64,000 nucleotides of DNA from Sphingobacteriaceae bacterium (GCA_947480015.1 CANKBS010000017.1:19606-83605); one strand, 5' to 3'; shown: positions 35,696 through 44,324, numbered from the stretch's first letter. Numbers and translations: made by a program. Notes: generated by a model from the letters alone, not told the origin.

Positions 35696-36853
35696 ATGGA
35701 AGCAAGAGATTTAACTACAGTAAAAAATTTCGACTACAGCGGCGAAAAAGTTTTTGAAAAAGCTCAGGATTTTTTACCTATTAATGGCACCGATTACGTG
35801 GAGCTTTATGTGGGTAACGCCAAACAAGCTGCTCACTATTATAAAACTGCTTTGGGATTTCAGGAACTGGCTTATGCGGGACTGGAAACCGGAGTCAGAG
35901 ATCGTGTGTCTTATGTTTTAGTTCAGGATAAAATCCGTTTAATTTTAACTTCTCCTTTTGATCCGGAGAGTGATATTTCGCATCACATTCGTAAACATGG
36001 CGATGGTGTAAAAGTAATTGCCCTTTGGGTAGAAGATGCCCGCAAGGCTTTTGAAGAAACCACCAAACGCGGTGCCAAAGTTTATTTTGAACCAACCGTA
36101 ACTAAGGATGAATTCGGAGAAATAGTAAAAGCCGGTATTCATACTTATGGCGAAACAGTACACGTTTTTGTAGAACGTAAAAATTACAAAGGTGTTTTTA
36201 TGCCGGGTTATGTAAAATTGGAAACCGAATACCAACCAAGCACAACCGGATTAAAATACATCGATCACATGGTAGGCAATGTTGAAATGGGTTCCATGAA
36301 CAAATGGGCTTCCTTTTATGCCGACGTAATGGGCTTTGCCAATTTAATCACTTTTGATGATACTGATATTTCAACCGAATACACCGCTTTAATGAGCAAA
36401 GTGATGACCAACGGTAACGGTCGAATTAAATTTCCTATTAACGAACCTGCTATTGGTAAAAAGAAATCACAGGTAGAAGAATACCTTGATTTTTATTATG
36501 GTCCGGGTTGCCAGCACATTGCTGTAGCTACCGACGACATTGTATTCACCATTTCTGAAATGCGTAAACGTGGGGTTGAATTTTTATATGTGCCGGGTTC
36601 TTATTACGACACTGTAAAAAACCGCGTAGGTATTATTGAAGAAGATTTAGAAGTTTTAAAAAAATGGGGCATTATGGTGGATCGTGATGAAGACGGTTAC
36701 TTGCTTCAGATCTTTACCAAACCGGTAGAAGATCGTCCTACTTTATTTTTCGAGATCATTCAACGTAAAGGCGCTAAATCATTTGGTAAAGGTAATTTTC
36801 AGGCCCTGTTCGAATCGATTGAAGCAGAGCAGGCCAGAAGAGGAACTTTATAA
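35696..36853 (+). CDS. hpd: 4-hydroxyphenylpyruvate dioxygenase
   Basis: A 385-residue Fe(II) enzyme converting 4-hydroxyphenylpyruvate to homogentisate. Two vicinal-oxygen-chelate domains are present. The iron triad is visible in KYIDHMVGNVE (His), GCQHIAVATDDI (His) and LFFEIIQRKG (Glu). Also typical are DYVELYVGNAKQAAHYYKTA and GVKVIALWVEDA. It supplies the substrate of the gene just upstream, hmgA. Confidence 0.97.
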   Translation: MEARDLTTVKNFDYSGEKVFEKAQDFLPINGTDYVELYVGNAKQAAHYYKTALGFQELAYAGLETGVRDRVSYVLVQDKIRLILTSPFDPESDISHHIRKHGDGVKVIALWVEDARKAFEETTKRGAKVYFEPTVTKDEFGEIVKAGIHTYGETVHVFVERKNYKGVFMPGYVKLETEYQPSTTGLKYIDHMVGNVEMGSMNKWASFYADVMGFANLITFDDTDISTEYTALMSKVMTNGNGRIKFPINEPAIGKKKSQVEEYLDFYYGPGCQHIAVATDDIVFTISEMRKRGVEFLYVPGSYYDTVKNRVGIIEEDLEVLKKWGIMVDRDEDGYLLQIFTKPVEDRPTLFFEIIQRKGAKSFGKGNFQALFESIEAEQARRGTL

Positions 36854-36875
36854 TTTAAATTAAAAAATAAAAGGC

Positions 36876-37403
36876 ATGAACATAATCCCCCCATTTAATT
36901 TTAAAAAATGGATCGATGAAAACCGACACCTTTTAAAACCACCTGTGGGAAATCAGGTGGTTTATAAGGACAGTGACTTTATCATCATGGTAGTAGGCGG
37001 ACCAAATGCCCGCAAAGAATTTCACTACAACGAAGGTGAAGAATTCTTTTATCAGCTGGAAGGCGATATGGTTTTGCCCATTCGCGAAAATGGCAAGATT
37101 CGTAACATCACCATTCGTGAAGGCGAAATATTTTTATTACCGGCCGGTGTTGAACATTCGCCACAGCGTTTTAAAGATACCGTTGGATTGGTAGTTGAAA
37201 TGAAACGCAAATCAAATGAGATGGATGCCTGCAGCTGGTATTGCGAAAAATGCGATGAGCTTTTATATAAGGTAAGTTTTCATTGTGATGATATTGTGGA
37301 TCAACTTCCAAAATTAATGCAATCGTATTACGACGATATTAGCTTACGCACCTGCAAACACTGTGGCACCGTAATGGAGCCACCAAAATTAAAAGGTGAA
37401 TAA
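36876..37403 (+). CDS. haaO: 3-hydroxyanthranilate 3,4-dioxygenase
   Basis: A 175-residue cupin that opens the ring of 3-hydroxyanthranilate in tryptophan catabolism. The active-site iron ligands fit REFHYNEGEEFFYQLEGDM (His, Glu) and LPAGVEHSPQRF (His). The C-terminus carries a second, rubredoxin-like metal site: WYCEKCDELLY and TCKHCGTVMEPP, each with a C-x2-C pair. It lies 22 bp after hpd and 56 bp before kmo. Confidence 0.95.
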   Translation: MNIIPPFNFKKWIDENRHLLKPPVGNQVVYKDSDFIIMVVGGPNARKEFHYNEGEEFFYQLEGDMVLPIRENGKIRNITIREGEIFLLPAGVEHSPQRFKDTVGLVVEMKRKSNEMDACSWYCEKCDELLYKVSFHCDDIVDQLPKLMQSYYDDISLRTCKHCGTVMEPPKLKGE

Positions 37404-37459
37404 GCAACACAGTTCTTTTACAGACTGATCTTAAATTAATTATTTTCAATGTTATTGTT

Positions 37460-38815
37460 ATGAAACACGCTACAATTGTTGGTTCCGGACTGGTGGGCTC
37501 TTTATGGGCTATTTATTTATCAAAAGCAGGTTATAAAGTGAAGGTGCTAGAGCGCCGTCCCGATATGCGTAAAGCCCATATTTCAGCCGGAAAATCCATT
37601 AACCTCGCTACCTCCTACAGAGGTTGGAAAGCTTTAGATGAAATGCAAGTGGGGGATGAGATCCGTAAAATAGCCATTCCCATGTTTGGACGCACCATGC
37701 ATGACATGCACGGCGATACCACCTATCAACCTTATGGTTTAAAAGATCAGGCAATTTTTTCGGTATCGCGCGGTGAAATTAATTGTAAGTTAATGGACAT
37801 TGCCGAAGATCGTGGCAATGTGGAGTTTCAATTCAACGAAGAATGTATTGGAAGCGATTTGAAGGGTGGAACGGTTCAATTAAAAAATACAATTACAGGA
37901 AAAATTACAGAAGTAAAATCGGATGTGGTGTTTGCAACCGACGGGGCCTTTTCGGCCGTTCGTTATCATGCCATGCAAAAAACCGATCGATTTAGTTATT
38001 CGCAAAATTATATTGAAGATGGTTACCGCGAAATTTTATTACCGGCAAATGCCGATGATAGTTTTAAACTCGCAAAAAACACCTTGCATATCTGGCCCCG
38101 CGGAAGGTTTATGCTCATTGCCCTGCCAAATTTTGACGGTTCATTTACCTGTACTTTATTTATGCCTTTTGAAGGACATAAATACTGCTTTAATAATTTA
38201 ACCACTAAAGCCAAAGTTGCTGCATTTTTTAAAGAGTTATTTCCCGATTTTTATAAAATGATGCCGCACATAACCGATCATTGGGAAGATCATCCATTGT
38301 CGTCCTTAGCCATTATTCGTTGTTTCCCTTGGTCGAACGGTAAAACTGTTTTAATGGGTGATGCTGCACATGCTACGGTTCCTTTTTTCGGACAAGGTAT
38401 GAATGCCGGATTTGAAGATTGTTCGGTGATGTATTCACTCATGAAAAAACATAATCACGATTGGGATAAAATATTTAAAGAATATGAAGTGATGCGTAAA
38501 CCCAATGGTGATGCGGTTCAGGACTTGTCATTATTAAATTATGTAGTAATGCGTGATAAAGTGGCCGATCCGTATTATTTATTACAGCAAAAAGTGGAAC
38601 GACGCATTGCCGAATTATATCCGGGTAAATATTTCCCAATGTACTCCATGGTTTCCTTTTCTGATATCGAATACCAGGTTGCCTTGAGTAAAGGAAAAGA
38701 GCAAGATGCTATTATTCAGGACCTCATTAAAGAACATAAAATTAACGACGAAACACCATTAACAAAAATAGATCGTTACATTCACAGTTTATTTAGCGAT
38801 AAAACAAAAAACTAA
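37460..38815 (+). CDS. kmo: Kynurenine 3-monooxygenase
   Basis: A 451-residue FAD-dependent hydroxylase making 3-hydroxykynurenine from kynurenine. The N-terminal Rossmann motif is IVGSGLVGSLWAIYLSKAGY, followed by a substrate loop with AGKSINLATSYRGW. The second FAD motif is VLMGDAAHATVPFFGQGMN near residues 293-311. It is followed by tdo after 4 bp. Confidence 0.96.
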   Translation: MKHATIVGSGLVGSLWAIYLSKAGYKVKVLERRPDMRKAHISAGKSINLATSYRGWKALDEMQVGDEIRKIAIPMFGRTMHDMHGDTTYQPYGLKDQAIFSVSRGEINCKLMDIAEDRGNVEFQFNEECIGSDLKGGTVQLKNTITGKITEVKSDVVFATDGAFSAVRYHAMQKTDRFSYSQNYIEDGYREILLPANADDSFKLAKNTLHIWPRGRFMLIALPNFDGSFTCTLFMPFEGHKYCFNNLTTKAKVAAFFKELFPDFYKMMPHITDHWEDHPLSSLAIIRCFPWSNGKTVLMGDAAHATVPFFGQGMNAGFEDCSVMYSLMKKHNHDWDKIFKEYEVMRKPNGDAVQDLSLLNYVVMRDKVADPYYLLQQKVERRIAELYPGKYFPMYSMVSFSDIEYQVALSKGKEQDAIIQDLIKEHKINDETPLTKIDRYIHSLFSDKTKN

Positions 38816-38819
38816 AAAC

Positions 38820-39734
38820 ATGAATAAAGCTCAGGAAGATTTAGTTAAGCGCATCAGCGAAAAATACAAAGCCATCGATCAGAATCCGGATGTGCATTTG
38901 GAAGGATTAGTTTGGGCAAAACCCATCACTTATTGGGATTATATTTTGCCCGATGCACTTTTGAATTTGCAGGTACAACGCACCACACAGCCCGATGAGA
39001 TGGTGTTTATCATGTATCATCAAATCAACGAACTTTTGTTCAAAATGATTCTATGGGAAATTAATCAGGTAAGTGCAGCAACAGAAGTAAAGGCCGCCTT
39101 CTTCACCGAAAAATTACGTCGCATCTCCCGTTATTTTGACATGCTTTCTTCTTCTTTTGATATTATGGGCGAAGGCATGGAGAAAGAACAGTACATGAAA
39201 TTCAGAAATACACTAACACCGGCTTCCGGCTTTCAGAGTGCTCAATACCGTTTAATTGAATTTGCCTCTACCGAATTAATTAATTTAATTGATGCCCGTT
39301 TCCGGGCAAGCATCGATCGTAATACGCCTTACGAACATGCTTACGAGCATTTGTATTGGCAGGCTGCAGGCAAGGACCATGCCACCGGCAAAAAAAATAC
39401 TTTAATTACATTATTTGAAAAGCGCTATAAAGCCGACTTCCTGCGAAAAATGGAAGACTACAATCAAACGAATCTTTATACCAAATTTAAATCACTGCCT
39501 GCTGAGGTAAAAGCCGATCCCGAATTAATAAAAGCCATGCGTCATTACGATTACACGGTAAATGTTACTTGGGTAATGGCTCATTACGATGCCGCAGCAA
39601 AATACTTAGGCAATGCCGAAGCAACAGGTGGCAGCGATTGGCGCAAATACATGCATCCTAAATACCAGCGCCGTATCTTTTTTCCCGAAGTGTGGACAAA
39701 AGAGGAATTGGAAAATTGGGGTAAGGATGTTTAG
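38820..39734 (+). CDS. tdo: Tryptophan 2,3-dioxygenase
   Basis: A 304-residue heme dioxygenase that opens the indole ring of tryptophan to N-formylkynurenine, the first step of the kynurenine route. Typical segments are MVFIMYHQINELLFKMILWE, TPASGFQSAQYRLIEF and, near the C-terminus, a likely heme-ligand His in TWVMAHYDAAAKYLGN followed by ATGGSDWRKYM. Its last 4 bp overlap the stop of the convergent PIN-domain gene. Confidence 0.95.
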   Translation: MNKAQEDLVKRISEKYKAIDQNPDVHLEGLVWAKPITYWDYILPDALLNLQVQRTTQPDEMVFIMYHQINELLFKMILWEINQVSAATEVKAAFFTEKLRRISRYFDMLSSSFDIMGEGMEKEQYMKFRNTLTPASGFQSAQYRLIEFASTELINLIDARFRASIDRNTPYEHAYEHLYWQAAGKDHATGKKNTLITLFEKRYKADFLRKMEDYNQTNLYTKFKSLPAEVKADPELIKAMRHYDYTVNVTWVMAHYDAAAKYLGNAEATGGSDWRKYMHPKYQRRIFFPEVWTKEELENWGKDV

Positions 39735-40150
39735 GGATTAATTATCTTTACTATTTCATCAGGTGTCATTACCGGTATTTCGCAGTTGTGAAAGTCTTTT
39801 ATATTTCTGGTAACAATACAATCCATCTTATCAATTGAATAAGCACATTGCATTTGTATAGCGTCTTCAAAATCTTTGTGTTTCGAATGCAATCCTTTTT
39901 TAAGCATTTCTGTTTCAATAGGGATAACATGGAGGTAATCTAGCAAGGTGGAGAGTACCGACCTGAGTGCTTTTTCGTCCATATATTTTTTTAGTAAATA
40001 ATGGGATGTGGCAATGCTATGTGAAGAGGTGTACAACTTTACCTTATTCGATTCCGCTTTCGAAAAAAGATCAATAGCAAATTTACTGAAGGGTTCTCTG
40101 TCGGCTATCAGGTCAATGATAATGTTTGTATCAACAAATATTTTTTTCAT
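39731..40150 (-). CDS. PIN-domain toxin, VapC type
   Basis: A 139-residue PIN-domain protein, probably a Mg2+-dependent ribonuclease. The acidic active-site residues appear in KKIFVDTNIIIDLIADREPF (first Asp), KDFEDAIQMQCAY (the E-D-A centre) and CIVTRNIKDFHNC (late Asp). It overlaps the stop of the upstream antitoxin gene by 4 bp, the standard arrangement for a coupled toxin-antitoxin operon. The RNA target is unknown. Confidence 0.9.
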   Translation of the reverse strand: MKKIFVDTNIIIDLIADREPFSKFAIDLFSKAESNKVKLYTSSHSIATSHYLLKKYMDEKALRSVLSTLLDYLHVIPIETEMLKKGLHSKHKDFEDAIQMQCAYSIDKMDCIVTRNIKDFHNCEIPVMTPDEIVKIINP

Positions 40151-40389
40151 AAATGTTTGTTTTCCAAATAGGAGCGTAATTCTTTCGCTTCGTCAAAATT
40201 CTTGGGAAGTTTTACCGCACCCACAATCTTTTTTAATTTAGGCGACACCGTTTCTTCTCCTTTTTCCTGAGTAATCGATTCGAGATAATTTTCGATAATT
40301 TCTGATAGACTTCTACCGGTTTGTTTGGCGTATGATTTAGCCCTATCTATCACCGATTTTTCGACGCTGAGTGTAAGTTTCGTTGTCAT
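40147..40389 (-). CDS. Antitoxin of the PIN-domain module (DUF6364-like)
   Basis: An 80-residue protein. The first 45 residues form a ribbon-helix-helix-like DNA-binding unit (TTKLTLSVEKSVIDRAKSYA, then GRSLSEIIENYLES), and the charged C-terminus would wrap the toxin. It is the first gene of the pair and sits directly behind a promoter flanked by two palindromes, so it probably represses its own operon. Confidence 0.88.
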   Translation of the reverse strand: MTTKLTLSVEKSVIDRAKSYAKQTGRSLSEIIENYLESITQEKGEETVSPKLKKIVGAVKLPKNFDEAKELRSYLENKHL

Positions 40390-40390
40390 T

Positions 40391-40419
40391 ATACGTATAA
40401 TTTATTCAAAGATACGTAT
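40391..40419 (-). promoter_or_regulatory. Paired operator palindromes of the toxin-antitoxin operon
   Basis: Two exact copies of the palindrome ATACGTAT (40391-40398 and 40412-40419) have centres 21 bp apart, two helical turns. One overlaps the -7 box, the other covers the start region between the promoter and the antitoxin ATG. This is the layout expected for a ribbon-helix-helix autorepressor. Confidence 0.75.
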
Positions 40420-40438
40420 AAATAGAATATTTTGCAAA
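40407..40438 (-). promoter_or_regulatory. Promoter of the toxin-antitoxin operon
   Basis: On the minus strand TTTG (40435-40438), a 20-bp spacer and TATCTTTG (40407-40414) match the Bacteroidota promoter consensus perfectly. The transcript would start about 12 bp before the ATG at 40389. Confidence 0.8.
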
Positions 40439-40480
40439 TGCTTGGTTTCAGGTGGATTAAACGCTCTGAAAATTTTATTT

Positions 40481-40840
40481 TTATGCCTCCGCCTTTCGTT
40501 TCACAATCAGAATCAGATCTTTCTCAATGGGCAAATACCCGTACTCGTAACAAAAGGTATAAATATGATTGTTTTTGGTGGTGACCTGATGGGTAAAAAA
40601 AGTAAAATTAAAGCCTTTATCTATTAATTTTTGCTTAGGCAGCGTGGTCTTTTCTCCCTGTAAATTTTCTTCCAAAATGCGCCTGTTTTTTCTCAGCGAA
40701 TTATTGATGTTTCTTACAAAATTATTGGTATCGCTGTTTTGTTTGTTGTTAAAGGCGTTGCGACACATATCGCTGCAGAATTTTTTGTCAATTCTTCCTT
40801 TAATCACATCTCCGCACTCTGGGCATGTACGTTTTTCCAT
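40481..40840 (-). CDS. Zinc-ribbon protein of unknown function (DUF2116-like N-terminus)
   Basis: A 119-residue protein. Residues 6-26 form a treble-clef type zinc site with Cys6-x2-Cys9 and Cys22-x3-Cys26 (TCPECGDVIKG, KKFCSDMCRNAFNNK). The remainder is basic and helical at first, then beta-strands near the end (TFFTHQVTTKNNHIYTFCYE). Homologues occur widely in Bacteroidota but have no known function. It lies 11 bp downstream of purK and is probably its operon partner. Confidence 0.8.
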   Translation of the reverse strand: MEKRTCPECGDVIKGRIDKKFCSDMCRNAFNNKQNSDTNNFVRNINNSLRKNRRILEENLQGEKTTLPKQKLIDKGFNFTFFTHQVTTKNNHIYTFCYEYGYLPIEKDLILIVKRKAEA

Positions 40841-40851
40841 AGTTGTTTTTT

Positions 40852-41991
40852 CTAAGCTATCACCTTTAAAGTGTTTTTTACCAGTTTGGCTTTTTGTTTG
40901 GCCTTTAAAATATCTTCATCTACAATGGTTACATGTCCCATTTTACGAAAAGGTTTGGTTATGGCTTTTCCATATAAATGCACATACACACCACTGAATT
41001 TTAAAACATCTTCCAGGCCTTGATAAATTGCGGTTCCTTCATGACCAAAATCGCCAAGCAAATTTACCATCACACCGGCTCTCACAATGGAAGGATCACC
41101 CAAAGGTAAATTTAAAATGGCTCTTAAATATTGTTCAAATTGTGAAGTCACATTGGCCTCAATGGTATGATGTCCGCTGTTATGCGGCCTTGGCGCCACT
41201 TCATTCACCAGCACTTTTCCGTCTTTGGTTAAAAATAATTCAACTGCTAACAGTCCAACAATTTCTAATTTCTCGGCAACCAGTGTTGCAATTTTAATGG
41301 CTTCCTTTTCAACACTTTTTTTAATATCAGCCGGTGAAAATAAAAATTCTACCAGGTTAGCTTCGGGATTAAATTCACATTCCACCACCGGAAAACATTT
41401 TACCTCACCGCTTTCACTGCGGGCAACAATTACCGATAACTCCTTGTCAAAATCAACTAAACGCTCTAACACACTGGGTGCATCAAAGGCTTTATCCAAA
41501 TGGTGTGGACTTACTAATTTAGTCACTCCTTTTCCATCATAGCCACCACGACGTAATTTCTGAAAGAAAGGAAAATAGTCGGCGTACTTTGAAATTTGTT
41601 TTTTGTTTTCTACCAGAAAAAAATCAGGACTCGGAATGTTATTCCGTTGGTAAAACATTTTCTGAGAACCTTTATCCTGGATCAATTCAATAATATGAGG
41701 TTGCGGAAAAATTTTCTTGCCTTCTTTTTCAAGGGCTTTGAGCGCATCAATGTTTACGTTTTCAATTTCAATGGTGATCAGATCTTTGTCTTTTCCAAAA
41801 TCATAAACGGTATCATAATCGTTTAAGCTGCCACAAGTAAATTTTTTTACCAGGTGTCGGCAAGGCGCATTTTTATCGGGATCGAGAATAGAAATGTTCA
41901 AATTAAGATTAACCGCACTTTGTAAGATCATGCGTCCCAATTGTCCGCCGCCCAGAATGCCTATATGTAATTGTTGTATGGTAGTATGCAT
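40852..41991 (-). CDS. purK: 5-(carboxyamino)imidazole ribonucleotide synthase
   Basis: PurK carboxylates AIR with ATP and bicarbonate in purine synthesis. I start it at ATG 41991 (MHTTIQQLHIGILGGGQLGR), giving 379 residues; six more codons are open upstream. ATP-grasp features include FPFFQKLRRGGYDGKGV, VLERLVDFDKELSVIVARS and VNEVAPRPHNSGHHTIEA. The partner purE is not in the window. Confidence 0.95.
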   Translation of the reverse strand: MHTTIQQLHIGILGGGQLGRMILQSAVNLNLNISILDPDKNAPCRHLVKKFTCGSLNDYDTVYDFGKDKDLITIEIENVNIDALKALEKEGKKIFPQPHIIELIQDKGSQKMFYQRNNIPSPDFFLVENKKQISKYADYFPFFQKLRRGGYDGKGVTKLVSPHHLDKAFDAPSVLERLVDFDKELSVIVARSESGEVKCFPVVECEFNPEANLVEFLFSPADIKKSVEKEAIKIATLVAEKLEIVGLLAVELFLTKDGKVLVNEVAPRPHNSGHHTIEANVTSQFEQYLRAILNLPLGDPSIVRAGVMVNLLGDFGHEGTAIYQGLEDVLKFSGVYVHLYGKAITKPFRKMGHVTIVDEDILKAKQKAKLVKNTLKVIA

Positions 41992-42025
41992 GTAATATTT
42001 AAAGCGCAAAGATAATTAAACAATG

Positions 42026-42577
42026 CTATTTCTTGAGGGCTATTTTTATTTCGGTCAATTCATTTTTTATTTCCCGCAAAAGCTCAGTGTTCAGGCTTTC
42101 AGATGTCTCATCTTTAACCGTTCCGCTGAATTGGTATTTTTCTTTCATTACCTTTTCGCGTTGGTTTAAGATATCCAGTTTAAAATTTTCAGCGTCATTA
42201 ATGCCTAACATACTCATCATGTTATTGCTGTGTTGCCCGCCACCACCGGCTGTTTCAATGCGAATAAGGGTAAGGCCGAACCAGCGTAATACCGGACCGC
42301 CATAAAAGGAAAGATCCTGAATATTCTCAAGCGGAATGGTTTTTTCGATGTGGAAAATAAGTCCCTTCGAAAAGCGAAGATTTTTAGTCGTTAACTGGCA
42401 TTCGAGGGTATGGAAGAATTTAGTAGAGATCCATTGTCCTAAACCCAACAACCAGAAGGGCAGGAGCAACCAGCCAATGATGCTTACAACCAGGTAAAAT
42501 AAAACCACTAAAAAAATATAGGTTTTTACTTTCGGATTAAAGCTGGCCTTTTTTAATACACTTTCGTTTTCTAACAT
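42026..42577 (-). CDS. Bacterial PH domain membrane protein (YdbS-like)
   Basis: A 183-residue protein. Residues 19-50 hold a pair of membrane helices (YIFLVVLFYLVVSIIGWLLL, then FWLLGLGQW). The bacterial PH domain follows (LECQLTTKNLRFSKGLIFHI, ENIQDLSFYGGPVLRWFGL, LIRIETAGGGG). The C-terminus is a helix. PH-domain proteins of this class are membrane-associated with no fixed function. Confidence 0.8.
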   Translation of the reverse strand: MLENESVLKKASFNPKVKTYIFLVVLFYLVVSIIGWLLLPFWLLGLGQWISTKFFHTLECQLTTKNLRFSKGLIFHIEKTIPLENIQDLSFYGGPVLRWFGLTLIRIETAGGGGQHSNNMMSMLGINDAENFKLDILNQREKVMKEKYQFSGTVKDETSESLNTELLREIKNELTEIKIALKK

Positions 42578-42682
42578 AAAATAAAGATACGATAAGCTTT
42601 ATTATAATTTTAATCAGGGGTATTTAATTTTATATGCGTGAAAAACAAGGCGTTAACTGTTTTTTGATACGCAAGTCTCTTA

Positions 42683-42716
42683 TACATAAGAAAATTATGT
42701 ATCTTTGTCTTATGTA
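42683..42716 (+). promoter_or_regulatory. -7 box and inverted-repeat operator of the padR gene
   Basis: TATCTTTG (42700-42707) is an exact -7 box. It lies between TACATAAG (42683-42690) and its inverted copy CTTATGTA (42709-42716). The repeat would suit a dimeric PadR regulator repressing its own gene. No TTG is at the expected -33 position. The ATG at 42732 would be about 18 nt from the transcript start. Confidence 0.6.
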
Positions 42717-42731
42717 ATTAATTATAACACC

Positions 42732-43073
42732 ATGATCTACTCCACAGAACTATTAAAAGGAACCTTAAAAACCATTGTATTAAAATTGTTGTCCGACAAC
42801 AAACGCATGTATGGTTACGAGATCACACAAAAGGTAAAAGAATTAACGCTCGATAAAATTCAAATTACCGAAGGTGCGCTTTATCCCACTTTACATGCCT
42901 TAGAAGACGATGGTTTGGTGACCACCGAATCGGAATTTATTGGCAAACGCGTGCGTAAATATTATGCGCTCAGCCCAAGCGGAAAAACCAAAACAAAAGA
43001 AAAGGTAAACGAACTGGCTGATTTTATGAGTACCATGAAATTTTTGTTGGACATTAAAACAAAAACGGCCTAA
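42732..43073 (+). CDS. PadR family transcriptional regulator
   Basis: A 113-residue winged-helix regulator. I start at ATG 42732 (MIYSTELLKGTLKTIVLKLL) because it follows the promoter and fits the family N-terminus; nine codons are open upstream. The winged helix includes NKRMYGYEITQKVKELT, ITEGALYPTLHALEDDGLV and the wing KRVRKYYALSPSGK. Its stop codon is followed directly, with no gap, by the start of a membrane protein, which it probably regulates together with itself. PadR proteins often respond to small molecules or to membrane stress. Confidence 0.93.
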   Translation: MIYSTELLKGTLKTIVLKLLSDNKRMYGYEITQKVKELTLDKIQITEGALYPTLHALEDDGLVTTESEFIGKRVRKYYALSPSGKTKTKEKVNELADFMSTMKFLLDIKTKTA

Positions 43074-44261
43074 GTGTATACCCTCAGTCAAAAACAAATA
43101 GATCATATTCTCAGCGACATTAGTGCACGTGGCGTTGAGATGGAGAGCCTGCAGCAAAACCTACTGGATCATATTTGTTGTATCATTGAACGGGAGCTAA
43201 AAGTAGACGAGGACTTTGAAAGCTTTTATTCAGAAACAATTAAAAACTTTTACAAACACGAGCTATGGGAAATAGAAGAAGAAACCATAGCACTTTTAAC
43301 TTTTAAAAATTATTATACCATGAAAAAAACAATGTTAGTAAGCGGAGTATTCTCTGCCTTCACCATCACTTTTGGAATTATTTTCAAATTCATGCACTGG
43401 CCGGGAGCGGCAGCCTTATTAATCATGGGCATCTTCACATCGAGTCTGCTTTTTCTGCCACTGCTCTTCGTATTAAAAGTGAAAGAAAAACAACAAACCC
43501 GCGATCGTTTGGTGATTGGTTTGGGTTCACTGGCCGGTATAGCCATTAGTATGGGCATTTTATTTAAACTTATGCATTGGCCCTATGCAAACATGTTGGT
43601 GTTTAGTGCAGTTATGCTTATGCTTTTTGTTTTTCTACCGGTTTTTTATTTTACCGGCATCCGAAATCCTGAAACAAAAGTGAACACCATGGTTACCTCC
43701 GTGCTTCTCATCATTGGTTGTGGCTTATTTATGGCCCTGATCAGAACACCCAGAGCTACCCTGATAGCCAAAACATCGGATACGCAGGAGTTTTTAAGAA
43801 CAGAAAAAATGATAGCCACCGAAAAGAGCATGCTGACGACCTTACAAAAAACAGACAGTCTTGTGCCAGTAATTAATAGCGGTGGACAAGAACTTGTTGC
43901 GCAATGTGAGTTATTAAAAATGTTTTTGATTGAACAGGAAAGCGGAAGAGCCGACGCCATGGCAGCATTGCAAAATAGAGAGGTCACTCTCGAAGATCAC
44001 TCCTTTTCGGAGCATCCTTTTGGTTCTGATTCGGTGAACATAAAAAAATACCAGAACATGGTTGAAAGTCTTAACAACTACAACACATCTTTGGCTTCAC
44101 AAAAACTGGCCTTAACCAGCATCGATACCGAGAGTACTTTTGTGCAGTTTATTGCGGAGTTTAGTTACAATCAGGTAACTTTAAAAGGCATACTGAATCA
44201 ACTGAGTCAAATTCAGATGCAGGTTTTGCAGAATGAAGAAGCTATTTTGATCCACAAATAA
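43074..44261 (+). CDS. Membrane protein with two GldL-like FK(F/L)MHWP helices, PadR partner
   Basis: A 395-residue protein of unknown function, starting with GTG right after the padR stop. Residues 1-80 are a soluble helical domain (SQKQIDHILSDISARGVEME, LLDHICCIIERELKVDED) similar in style to the cytoplasmic heads of PadR-linked DUF1700-type proteins. About five membrane helices follow (residues 84-225). Two of them end in near-identical motifs, FKFMHWPGAAALLIMG and FKLMHWPYANMLVFSA, which recall the motif of GldL, the proton-driven T9SS/gliding motor subunit. The C-terminal 165 residues are periplasmic or cytoplasmic helices. Sensor or transport roles are both possible. Confidence 0.8.
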   Translation: MYTLSQKQIDHILSDISARGVEMESLQQNLLDHICCIIERELKVDEDFESFYSETIKNFYKHELWEIEEETIALLTFKNYYTMKKTMLVSGVFSAFTITFGIIFKFMHWPGAAALLIMGIFTSSLLFLPLLFVLKVKEKQQTRDRLVIGLGSLAGIAISMGILFKLMHWPYANMLVFSAVMLMLFVFLPVFYFTGIRNPETKVNTMVTSVLLIIGCGLFMALIRTPRATLIAKTSDTQEFLRTEKMIATEKSMLTTLQKTDSLVPVINSGGQELVAQCELLKMFLIEQESGRADAMAALQNREVTLEDHSFSEHPFGSDSVNIKKYQNMVESLNNYNTSLASQKLALTSIDTESTFVQFIAEFSYNQVTLKGILNQLSQIQMQVLQNEEAILIHK

Positions 44262-44267
44262 AACAAG

Positions 44268-44302
44268 GGGCCCGGAGATGATATTTTTCATGCTTCGGGC
44301 CC
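44268..44302 (+). terminator. Hairpin after the PadR operon
   Basis: GGGCCCGGAGATGA pairs imperfectly with the downstream arm ending in CTTCGGGCCC to make a long GC-rich stem with a short AT loop. Only a weak T run follows (TAAATTTT), but the position 6 bp after the stop fits a terminator. Confidence 0.75.
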
Positions 44303-44324
44303 TAAATTTTACTTATTTTTGGGC

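Noticed and set aside
44314..44321. TATTTTTG as a promoter -7 box of the M28 peptidase
   Set aside because: It ends 3 bp before the ATG, so the transcript would start inside the gene; chance match in an AT-rich stretch.
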